A stretch of DNA of 8,450 bases from CAYLNH01 sp964384625. GTDB taxonomy: Bacteria; Verrucomicrobiota; Lentisphaeria; JABSQK01. Shown piece after piece: positions 1 to 5,318 of this stretch. Under the pieces are notes generated by a model, which had not been told where the DNA came from, made no database searches, and saw nothing but the letters and a program-made list of their open reading frames with translations. Where the stretch lies: the NCBI GenBank assembly GCA_964384625.1, contig CAYLNH010000300.1, positions 1-8,450 of the forward strand, read 5' to 3'. The position numbers and the translations under genes were made by a program. Each line of letters begins with the position of its first letter. Position 1 is the stretch's first letter.

Positions 1-15
1 GCTCGAAGCCATACA

Positions 16-97
16 GCACCCCTCCGGGGTGCGTGTGATTTTGCACGCCATCCCCGGGGCTGAAGCCCTGGGATACATGACAACGCCCCGCCGGGGC
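16..97. repeat. Cluster of three GC-rich intergenic hairpins
   Basis: Three hairpins lie within about 80 bases. The first is a perfect 7-bp stem (16-22 with 26-32, loop TCC). The second is an imperfect stem of about 8 of 10 pairs (52-61 with 64-73, loop GA). The third is a perfect 5-bp stem (85-89 with 93-97, loop GCC). A further 5-bp inverted repeat pairs 31-35 with 44-48. The second hairpin ends in GGGATAC. That resembles the arm-TGA-arm-CGGCTAC layout of the hairpin array near 4135-4394. No T-run follows on either strand, so I read these as interspersed palindromic elements rather than terminators. They continue to the window edge, so the left boundary is unknown. Confidence 0.6.
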
Positions 98-130
98 TTG
101 GAGTATACAGAATAATGGGTAATCTGGTCT

Positions 131-328
131 TTAGGTCCTGACGGAAAAGAGGAGACTCCCTTTGCCGGCAGAGATGCCCCGGCCAACCGCGACAACATCA
201 GCAGTTACTATCGCCCATGACCGCAACACTCCCAACGCACAGAAAGCGACGCCCACGCCGACGAACAGGAGGGCGTAAGTCCAAACACGCCTATACCGGG
301 TTTCACACAAGGATACAAGTTGGCCCAT
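131..328 (-). CDS. Doubtful small single-span membrane protein
   Basis: This is a 65-residue minus-strand reading frame from an ATG at 328 to a TAA at 131; an ATG at 391 would give 86 residues but would overlap the lipoprotein gene. The translation has a positively charged start (ETRYRRVW), one strongly hydrophobic stretch of about 20 residues (roughly residues 16-35) and a short Gly/Val-rich tail beginning LRSW. This is the topology of a small inner-membrane protein. It also vaguely resembles the N-terminal part of larger single-span hypothetical proteins of PVC bacteria, in which case it could be a truncated remnant. Against it, there is no well-spaced Shine-Dalgarno site (ACAGGG abuts the ATG) and no family is recognised. 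It could be chance. Confidence 0.2.
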   Translation of the reverse strand: MGQLVSLCETRYRRVWTYALLFVGVGVAFCALGVLRSWAIVTADVVAVGRGISAGKGSLLFSVRT

Positions 329-389
329 CCCTGTACCAGGGGTGGTTTGCAGCAGTATTGGCCCACGATTCAATGGGACAGCCAACCCC

Positions 390-977
390 ATGAGGACAGC
401 ATTACTCCTTCTCGCCGCGCTGTGCGCAACTGGATGTTGCTACTCAGTAACGCATATCCCTTCGCCGGATGGATTCACAACATGTGCTCTTCGATTTCCA
501 GACAATACGGCTCCGAATCGTAACCGCTATCGGATGGTTCTCACAGCCAAGTCTGCGACGTATTTTTTCTTTCTCGGGGAAGGGAGTAGTTTCTTTCCTC
601 CCGAAATCTCACTTGGTTCTCTTGATGCTCCTCCACGAGAACTTCATGCGATCAACATATTGCTTATACCCGTGTACATGAGATTTGTGGATTTCGGTCC
701 GAGTGTCTGGGTGGAATTCGTTCTGGAGTCGAATGGCGAGATAAGAACTGCTGCCAGAACGTATAAGGAGCTTGATGCGTTCGCGAGGGATTTTGTCCGA
801 ATAGTGGACAAACAATCCATCTCTCTGTATCCCTCAGATCCCAAACCATATGACCCCAAGGATAGCTGGAAGAACAGCAGGAAGGCGTTGATAGGGCGAC
901 TGACAAAAATGCTTGCCGAATTGCGCGATACAGAGGCGAAGAAGCGGGAAGTCAGCGGTCAGCCACAGACTGAGTAA
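390..977 (+). CDS. Putative lipoprotein of unknown function
   Basis: The product is 195 residues. I chose the ATG at 390 rather than an in-frame ATG at 342 because it places a classic signal peptide at the N-terminus: MR, then a hydrophobic run (residues 4-11), then A-T-G-C with Cys16 as the probable lipidated residue. The lipobox is imperfect (Cys12 at -4, Thr14 at -2) and a second Cys17 follows. The mature part alternates aromatic and beta-prone stretches (residues 50-115). It ends in a charged, probably helical segment (about 155-195, rich in Lys, Arg and Glu). No enzyme motif is seen and I recognise no family. A hand count over 541-720 gives 84 G+C of 180 (47%), well below the 68% counted at 5701-5880, so the gene may be acquired or weakly selected. 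The ribosome binding site is weak. No partner gene lies close by. Confidence 0.6.
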   Translation: MRTALLLLAALCATGCCYSVTHIPSPDGFTTCALRFPDNTAPNRNRYRMVLTAKSATYFFFLGEGSSFFPPEISLGSLDAPPRELHAINILLIPVYMRFVDFGPSVWVEFVLESNGEIRTAARTYKELDAFARDFVRIVDKQSISLYPSDPKPYDPKDSWKNSRKALIGRLTKMLAELRDTEAKKREVSGQPQTE

Positions 978-1435
978 TCTGTTTGTCTGCACAGCCGACA
1001 TATGGGGGGATCGACCGGGGGCACACCGGCGGGCCAGTTTGGCGTATCGGTGCATCACCCATGCGGGGCGCGTGAGGGTTGTGTCCGTCGCCCGGGGGGC
1101 TTCACCTCCGGCTACCTTGCTGCGGTCCTACGGGCCGGATGGGAACGCGGGACAGAAGCCTCCGTTCCGGACCGGCTACCTTGTGCTGCGGTCTTAAGGG
1201 TTTGGTCGGGAGCGTTCCGGACGCATCCACAGCGCAGGGCTGTGGCAATGGTTTGGACTGTGATGTCTGGGCATTCCCGTGGAGTCTTGGCTGTTGACCT
1301 CTCCGGAGCCGGCAGTCGGAACCAGATCCCAAATCGCTCCCCTTTCCCTGCCAGCGTTTGATCCCCTTTTCATCGGCGCTACGGTTTAACCCGACAGCAT
1401 TCCGCAAGCATATCGCAGTCAACATCCAAAATACT
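978..1435. other. Non-coding stretch rich in inverted and direct repeats
   Basis: I find no convincing gene here. Open frames on both strands have Arg/Gly/Pro-rich translations without motifs or ribosome binding sites. What it does hold is secondary structure. GGAACG at 1142-1147 pairs with CGTTCC at 1163-1168. GCGT at 1212-1215 pairs with ACGC at 1221-1224. CCACAG at 1227-1232 pairs with CTGTGG at 1240-1245. CTCCGGAG at 1301-1308 is a palindrome. A direct repeat is listed separately. No good sigma70-type promoter for the downstream oxidoreductase was found: TTGACC at 1294 and TTGATC at 1358 have no -10 element at suitable spacing. Confidence 0.5.
1108..1200. repeat. Imperfect direct repeat, two copies of about 27 bases
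   Basis: Copy 1 (1108-1134) and copy 2 (1172-1200) both read CCGGCTACCTTG, then (TG)CTGCGGTC, then CTACGGG or TTAAGGG. They differ by a 2-base insertion and a few substitutions, and start 64 bases apart. Each is preceded by a GC-rich segment containing GCTTC or its complement GAAGC. The CGGCTAC core is the same as the right end of the hairpins at 4135-4394, which suggests diverged members of one intergenic element family. Confidence 0.6.
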
Positions 1436-1443
1436 GAAGAGGA
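1436..1443 (+). promoter_or_regulatory. Ribosome binding site of the oxidoreductase
   Basis: GAAGAGGA ends 9 bases before the ATG at 1453. It is the only good Shine-Dalgarno match near this start and supports the chosen start codon. Confidence 0.75.
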
Positions 1444-1452
1444 TACGTACTC

Positions 1453-2505
1453 ATGGCGAAGGCGAAACCCATCAACATCGGAATCATCGGCATCGGCCGG
1501 GCCGGCTGGGGCATGCATTGCAAGGAACTGGCAGTAAACGGCCGCGACAAGAAGTTCAAGATCGTCGCGGCTTGTGATGTGATCCCGAAACGCCGCAAGA
1601 TGATGGAAGAGAAGTACGGCTGCGAGACGTACCGGAACGCCATTGATCTGATCAACGATCCTGACGTCGAACTGGTCGATATCGCGACGCCGTCACCGCT
1701 GCACACCGAACAAGCGCTTGCCGCGCTGCAGGCCGGCAAACTGGTGTTCCAGGAAAAGCCGGTGGCGATGACCTACAAAGAAGCGAAGAAGATCGAAGCG
1801 GCCGCGAAGAAGTCGAAGGGCGCCATCTGGTTCCGGCACAATCGCCGATTCGAGCCGACCTTCCAGCATATTCGCGAGCTGCTGGCTACCGGGATCATCG
1901 GCGACGTTTTCGAAGTGAAGCTCTGCCGCGGCGGCTATCAACGGCGAGATGATTGGCAGACGTTGATCAAGTGCGGCGGCGGCCAGTTATGCAACTGGGG
2001 TCCGCACATCATCGACCATGCCCTGCAGTTCCTCGACTCACCGGTAAAAGAGCAGTGGAGCAATCTCGCGAGCATCGCCTGTGCCGGCGACGCCGAGGAC
2101 CACGTTCGCATCACGCTGAAGGGTGAGAACGGCCGGGTCTGCGAGCTGAAGATTTCGGGCGGCTGCACAATGCGCGAGCCGACCTATCTGATCAACGGGA
2201 CGAAGGGCGGGCTGACCAGTGACGAGAAGACAATCAAGCTGAAGTATTTGGATCCGAAGAAGAAGCTGAAGCCGCGTCGTGCTAAGTCGCGGACGCCGGA
2301 GTTCGGCGGCTTCGGTTCGAAGGACGACCTGAAGTGGATCGAGAAGGAGATCCCGGTCAAACCAAAGCTGAAGGTCACCTGCGACGCCATCTGGGACTAC
2401 CTCTACGACGCTATCCGCAAAGGCAAGACCTTCCCGGTCTCGACGGCGGAAGCCGTCAACGTGATGAAGGTCATCTCGGAAGCGAAGAAGGGCACGAAGT
2501 TCTAG
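1453..2505 (+). CDS. Gfo/Idh/MocA-family NAD(P)-dependent oxidoreductase
   Basis: The product is 350 residues, the usual length for the family, whose members oxidise or reduce hydroxyl groups of sugars, inositols and related polyols with NAD(P). The N-terminal Rossmann fold shows GIIGIGRAG (10-18), then a cytosolic sugar-dehydrogenase pattern with ATPSPLHTEQA (79-89) and the hallmark EKPVA (101-105), where Lys102 is the expected catalytic lysine. The C-terminal domain has GGGQLCNWGPHIIDHALQFL (175-194) with the conserved His185 and Asp188. Asn181 sits where many members have Asp. GTKGGL (249-254) and a typical ending PVSTAEAVNVMKVISEA (328-344) follow. A very Lys/Arg-rich segment (about 262-280) replaces an often shorter loop. 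There is no signal peptide, so it is probably cytoplasmic. The substrate cannot be assigned. It stands alone, convergent with the genes to its right. Confidence 0.93.
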   Translation: MAKAKPINIGIIGIGRAGWGMHCKELAVNGRDKKFKIVAACDVIPKRRKMMEEKYGCETYRNAIDLINDPDVELVDIATPSPLHTEQALAALQAGKLVFQEKPVAMTYKEAKKIEAAAKKSKGAIWFRHNRRFEPTFQHIRELLATGIIGDVFEVKLCRGGYQRRDDWQTLIKCGGGQLCNWGPHIIDHALQFLDSPVKEQWSNLASIACAGDAEDHVRITLKGENGRVCELKISGGCTMREPTYLINGTKGGLTSDEKTIKLKYLDPKKKLKPRRAKSRTPEFGGFGSKDDLKWIEKEIPVKPKLKVTCDAIWDYLYDAIRKGKTFPVSTAEAVNVMKVISEAKKGTKF

Positions 2506-2519
2506 GCCGCGCCGCGGCC
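2505..2519 (+). terminator. Possible transcription terminator hairpin without T-run
   Basis: GGCCGC (2505-2510) and GCGGCC (2514-2519) form a perfect 6-bp stem with a 3-base loop, starting on the last base of the oxidoreductase stop codon. The bases after it (GTCATTGTGG) contain no T-run, so it is not a standard intrinsic terminator. It may stabilise the 3' end instead. Confidence 0.3.
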
Positions 2520-2853
2520 GTCATTGTGGTCATCCGTCTTCGCCCCGACCTCTGACGTGTCGCGGCTGCGCCGGGACGCGGTTGGTCAGCGGGCTCGGTT
2601 CCGAATCCTACTGACTCCATCGCACCAGTTCACGCATCCGGGACCACAATAACGCGGACTGATGGGACGTGGTCGGTCGGGTCGGAGCCGTGTGCAATTC
2701 GAGCATGGCGCGACGGTTGGGAGAATCCCCGCAACGTGTGCTGGTTGGATTGGTTCAGTGGGAGCTCGGGGCGAGCCGACCTGTCTTCGCGCGAGGCTGC
2801 CCCCGGCACCGCCCGAGCTACTCGGACCTGACGGTATGTGCGTGGGCGGGACG
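2520..2853. other. Convergent intergenic region with no recognised gene
   Basis: This lies between two convergent genes. Frames crossing it are either antisense to the hydrolase or have no start signal and an Arg/Pro/Ser-rich translation. One short inverted repeat, CCGAG-CTA-CTCGG (2813-2825), lies about 30 bases beyond the hydrolase stop and could act at the 3' end of that transcript, although no T-run follows. Otherwise I see nothing in it. Confidence 0.5.
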
Positions 2854-3669
2854 TCAAGCGTGGATTCCTGAAAGAAAGCGGTGCAGTTCGCGGCTGACCA
2901 GATCGGGGGCTTCCAGGTTGGCAACGTGGCCGGCGCGGAGGATGATGCGGAGTTCGGCGCGCGGGATCGCGTTGGCCATCTCACGGGATTCCGGCGGCGG
3001 CCGCGAGGCATCGTCGGCACCGACCATCACGAAGACCGGCTGCGTCAAGTGCGCTAACGCATCCAGGCGGTCGGGTCGGGTGAAGATCGTCTCGCCCACT
3101 GCCGCAATTGTGGGGATACGCTCGGACGGCATCTCGACCAGATGACGATGGAAGCTGGCGACCATCGGGCTGCCGGCCGCGATGGTGTAGGGCGAGAAGA
3201 TCAGCGGGACAACCGCATCAGCGATCGCATCCAGGATGCAGCCGCCGGCCCGAATGGAACTGAGCATGCCGAGATACCGGCGCTGCGTCTCCGGCGGTTC
3301 CGCCCCCAGATAGGAGTCCATGACGACCAGACGCCGAACTGCAGCCGGATAGGCCAGGGCCAATTCCAAGCCCCACATGCCACCGATCGACAAGCCGACA
3401 ATACTGAACTCGTCGATGCCGAGTGACTGCATCAACTGCCAGTGGTCGTCCGCGATCGACGTGATGCCGTCGGGGGCTGCAGTCAGGTTATCCGACTCGC
3501 CATGCCCCCAGAGGTCGGGGACGATGCAGCGGAAGCAGGGCTTCAACGCATCGATCTGCGGCCGCCACATCTCGCGGTCCCAAAGAAAACTGTGGCCGAA
3601 CAGTACAGGAGGTCCTTGTCCTTCGTCCAGGTAATGCAGCCGGCGGCCGTTGATTTCGACAAACGCCAT
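2854..3669 (-). CDS. Alpha/beta-fold hydrolase
   Basis: The product is 271 residues. The start is the ATG at 3669, which begins MAFVEINGRRLHYLDEG, the normal opening of this family; an upstream in-frame ATG at 3717 would overlap the preceding gene and add a non-homologous leader. The oxyanion-hole loop is LFGHSFLWD (23-31). A PDLWGHGESD motif (51-60) follows. The nucleophile elbow is GLSIGG with Ser94, the acid lies in GADDAS (Asp219 or Asp220), and the catalytic histidine is in AGHVANLE (His248). A cap domain fills roughly 125-200. It is cytoplasmic, with no signal peptide. The overall pattern is closest to enol-lactone and carbon-carbon or ester hydrolases such as the PcaD type, but the substrate cannot be told. 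It follows the LsrG-like gene by 10 bases and is probably co-transcribed and translationally coupled with it. Confidence 0.93.
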   Translation of the reverse strand: MAFVEINGRRLHYLDEGQGPPVLFGHSFLWDREMWRPQIDALKPCFRCIVPDLWGHGESDNLTAAPDGITSIADDHWQLMQSLGIDEFSIVGLSIGGMWGLELALAYPAAVRRLVVMDSYLGAEPPETQRRYLGMLSSIRAGGCILDAIADAVVPLIFSPYTIAAGSPMVASFHRHLVEMPSERIPTIAAVGETIFTRPDRLDALAHLTQPVFVMVGADDASRPPPESREMANAIPRAELRIILRAGHVANLEAPDLVSRELHRFLSGIHA

Positions 3670-3676
3670 CTCGCAG

Positions 3677-3681
3677 CCCCT
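3677..3681 (-). promoter_or_regulatory. Ribosome binding site of the hydrolase, overlapping the upstream stop
   Basis: On the minus strand TAGGGG contains both the TAG stop of the LsrG-like gene and an AGGGG Shine-Dalgarno site 7 bases before the ATG at 3669. Ribosomes ending the first gene are therefore placed at the start of the second, which suggests coupled translation and supports the 3669 start. Confidence 0.65.
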
Positions 3682-3979
3682 AGCGTTCCGAGAAAAAGAC
3701 GTCGGTGAACTTCGCACTGTTCCGCGGCGCGGCCATCATATCGGCAACGGTCGCGCGCCATTTCTGATAGTGCGCGGTCTCCTTGTGTCTGGCGGGATCA
3801 TCGGCGGTCAGATAGACTTCGACGAGGACGAATCTCGTCGGGTCTTCGTTGTTCTGGACAACGTCGAAGCGGGCGATGCCGGGCTCCTGGACGCTGTTGG
3901 CGGCGTTTTCGACGGTGGCCTGTTTGAAGGCTTCGACGCAATCGGGTTTGACATTCACGTCGACATGGACGATCAGCAT
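3680..3979 (-). CDS. LsrG-like ABM-domain protein (putative isomerase or quinol monooxygenase)
   Basis: The product is 99 residues, the full length of a single ABM (antibiotic biosynthesis monooxygenase) ferredoxin-like domain. It opens with the beta strand MLIVHVDVNVKPDCVEAF, then has NSVQEPGIARFDVVQ (28-42), RFVLVEVY (49-56) and H-K-E-T-A-H-Y (65-71), in the order seen in LsrG. From memory the match to E. coli LsrG is clear in these segments. LsrG is the isomerase acting on the phosphorylated autoinducer-2 breakdown product, whereas related ABM proteins such as YgiN oxidise quinols. Family membership is therefore secure but the reaction is not. A strong ribosome binding site (AGGGAGAA, plus-strand positions 3985-3992) fixes the ATG at 3979. 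It leads a two-gene unit with the alpha/beta hydrolase. No lsr transporter or kinase genes are in the window, which argues against a standard AI-2 operon. Confidence 0.9.
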   Translation of the reverse strand: MLIVHVDVNVKPDCVEAFKQATVENAANSVQEPGIARFDVVQNNEDPTRFVLVEVYLTADDPARHKETAHYQKWRATVADMMAAPRNSAKFTDVFFSER

Positions 3980-3984
3980 GATTG

Positions 3985-3992
3985 TTCTCCCT
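3985..3992 (-). promoter_or_regulatory. Ribosome binding site of the LsrG-like gene
   Basis: The minus strand reads AGGGAGAA, with GGGAG ending 7 bases before the ATG at 3979. This is the strongest Shine-Dalgarno site in the window and suggests the gene begins a transcript. No convincing -35/-10 pair was found in the bases just upstream. Confidence 0.7.
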
Positions 3993-4068
3993 GTTGTTCG
4001 TTTCCTGCGTCCAAGACGAACTCGGCGCTGCAGGGCTCCGGCTCAAGATGGAAGATCTGCTGTAGAAT

Positions 4069-4117
4069 GCAAGATACAGGATACAGGATACAGGATACAA
4101 GATGCAGGATACAGGAT
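4069..4117. repeat. Heptamer tandem repeat, seven units
   Basis: Seven consecutive 7-bp units with consensus ACAGGAT: GCAAGAT, three ACAGGAT, ACAAGAT, GCAGGAT, ACAGGAT. A decayed unit (GTGGATG) may follow. Variation is only A/G transition, which fits recent slippage expansion. It sits 90 bases upstream of the LsrG-like start and directly beside the hairpin array. It does not appear to be translated. Confidence 0.9.
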
Positions 4118-4170
4118 GTGGATGGCGGGAGGGGGCGCGGTTGAGACAACCGCGGCTACAAGCGGAAAAG

Positions 4171-4220
4171 GAAGGAGCAGGAAGGAACAGGAAGGAACAG
4201 GAAGAAACAGGAAGCAGTAG
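4171..4220. repeat. Decamer tandem repeat inside the hairpin array
   Basis: Five consecutive 10-bp units with consensus GAAGGAACAG fill the first spacer: GAAGGAGCAG, two GAAGGAACAG, GAAGAAACAG, GAAGCAGTAG. Shorter runs of the same unit occur in spacers 2 and 3 (near 4265 and 4337-4357). The copy number differs between spacers, as in a variable-number tandem repeat. Confidence 0.85.
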
Positions 4221-4294
4221 GGAAAAGGCGCGGTTGAGACAACCGCGGCTACAAGCGGAAAAGGAAGGAACAGGAAAGAGTACGAACGAGTACG

Positions 4295-4320
4295 AAAAAG
4301 GCGCGGTTGAGACAACCGCG
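4295..4320 (-). terminator. Candidate intrinsic terminator formed by the third array hairpin
   Basis: Read on the minus strand, the 8-bp stem CGCGGTTG-TCT-CAACCGCG (4320-4302) is followed two bases later by five T (4299-4295). The second copy is followed by TTTT, the fourth by TTT and the first by no T-run. The copies lie 40 to 300 bases beyond the radical SAM stop at 4438, where a terminator for the kinase-radical SAM transcript would be expected. This is inferred from stem and T-run only. Confidence 0.4.
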
Positions 4321-4437
4321 GCTACAAGCGGAAAAAGGAAGGAACAGGAAGGAGCAGGAAAGAGTGGGGAAAGGGCGCGGTTGAGACAACCGCGGTTACG
4401 AAAGAGTGGAAGAGCGGACCAGCGGGGGAAGGAGGGC

Positions 4438-5301
4438 CTACAGGATGATCGCGCCTTCGTATTGCCAGCTGTAACGCAGGTGGCCGTCGGGGAAGAAGAT
4501 CAACTGGCGGATGTCCTCCGGGTTCCTGGTCTCTGTCAGACAGTTGCCGAGACACACGTTCTGGCCGGCCCAGTCGTAGACGATCGCCCCGTGCGGCAAT
4601 TCAAGCAGCTGCGTCACATCCTCGCGTTTTTTGAACGCCGCTTGGAACTCCCGGCCCAGGCCGGCGACCTGATGGGCATCGACATAGCCGGCGACCTCGG
4701 GATCTTCGCTGTGCTCGGGTCGGGCGACTTCACGGACAGTCAACTGCTCGATGCCGCGGGCGCGGCAGCCGTCCACCAGCACGGCGAATGTCCGGAAATC
4801 GTCGACATAGCCCTTCACGAGTGTGCAGTTGATGCGGACACTGAAGCCGAGCTGCCGGAGTTTATCGCTGACCGCCCAGAAGTCCCCGGGGTGACCCGGC
4901 CGAAAGATCTCGGCATTGCGCTCGACATCCGGATGTGCGATGGAAAGGCTGATCAGCGTCATGCCGTTATCGTACCAGGCACGCAGGTCATCATCGAGAT
5001 CGTCTTCAAGGAAACGAATGCCGTTGGTCTGCAATTCGATGAACGGAAAATGCTGGTGCCCCCAGGCGGTGAACTGCGCAATCTGTTTCGGGAACAGGGT
5101 CGGCTCGCCCTTGCCCGTGAGCAACAGCGTACTGACGCCGGAGCGCACGGCGAAGCGGCAGGCAATCCGGAAGTTCCTTTCGTTGATCGCCCGGGGCCGG
5201 CGTTCGACGCCGGCGGCGGGGGTCATTCGCGACACGCAGTACGGGCAATGTGCGTTGCACGCGGTGGTGCCGACGATCGCAGTCAGTGTATGTATTCGCA
5301 A
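4438..5301 (-). CDS. Radical SAM domain protein
   Basis: With the TTG start at 5301 the product is 287 residues. An ATG at 5403 would read through the end of the kinase gene and add 34 Arg/Pro-rich residues unlike the family, whereas AAAGGA lies 6 bases before the TTG. Near the N-terminus is the hallmark Cys15-x3-Cys19-x2-Cys22, which binds the 4Fe-4S cluster used to cleave S-adenosylmethionine. GKGEPTL (63-69) is the SAM-contacting GGE-type motif, and LQTNG (90-94) continues the partial TIM barrel. Near the C-terminus are Cys250-x3-Cys254 and an ending FFPDGHLRYSWQYEG, reminiscent of C-terminal regions in MoaA/SPASM-type enzymes, though too few cysteines are visible for a full SPASM motif. 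The substrate is unknown. It follows the hybrid kinase by 17 bases and is probably in the same transcript. Confidence 0.88.
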   Translation of the reverse strand: MRIHTLTAIVGTTACNAHCPYCVSRMTPAAGVERRPRAINERNFRIACRFAVRSGVSTLLLTGKGEPTLFPKQIAQFTAWGHQHFPFIELQTNGIRFLEDDLDDDLRAWYDNGMTLISLSIAHPDVERNAEIFRPGHPGDFWAVSDKLRQLGFSVRINCTLVKGYVDDFRTFAVLVDGCRARGIEQLTVREVARPEHSEDPEVAGYVDAHQVAGLGREFQAAFKKREDVTQLLELPHGAIVYDWAGQNVCLGNCLTETRNPEDIRQLIFFPDGHLRYSWQYEGAIIL

Positions 5302-5307
5302 AGGATG

Positions 5308-5313
5308 TCCTTT
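5308..5313 (-). promoter_or_regulatory. Ribosome binding site deciding a TTG start
   Basis: On the minus strand AAAGGA is followed by CATCCT and then TTG (5301-5299), the first codon of LRIHTLTAIVGTTACN. It lies in the 17-base gap after the kinase stop. No in-frame ATG or GTG occurs between the kinase stop and the first cluster cysteine. Confidence 0.65.
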
Positions 5314-5318
5314 CGCAT

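Larger units (their letters stand above)
4135..4394. repeat. Array of four identical perfect hairpins with purine-rich spacers
   Basis: The 19-base palindrome CGCGGTTG-AGA-CAACCGCG occurs four times without any change: 4136-4154, 4229-4247, 4302-4320 and 4376-4394. Start-to-start distances are 93, 73 and 74 bases. Each copy is preceded by G. The first three are followed by GCTACAAGCGGAAAA(A)GGAAGGA, while the fourth has diverged to GTTACGAAAGAG. The spacers are almost pure A and G on the plus strand and are built of a 10-bp unit present in different numbers. Spacer 2 also has GAGTACGAACGAGTACGA. The conserved block is longer than the hairpin, so whole units of about 43 bases plus spacer were duplicated. 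This is not a CRISPR: the repeats are short perfect stems and the spacers are related to one another. Confidence 0.9.

Noticed and set aside
1002..1518. Reading frames of 119 (+) and 138 (-) residues
   Set aside because: Neither has a ribosome binding site or recognisable motif. Both consist of GC-rich repeat translation, and the minus frame overlaps the start of the oxidoreductase.
2586..3145. Frames of 144 (-) and 158 (+) residues around the hydrolase 3' end
   Set aside because: They overlap the clear alpha/beta hydrolase in other frames and have no motifs.
4043..4315. Minus-strand 90-residue frame with repeated LPFPLVAAVVSTAP
   Set aside because: It is the translation of the hairpin and heptamer repeats; its apparent protein repeats follow directly from DNA repeats whose units are not multiples of three throughout. 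It has no ribosome binding site.
4135..4394. CRISPR array
   Set aside because: Repeats are short perfect palindromes, spacers are low-complexity and related to each other, spacing is uneven and no cas genes are seen.
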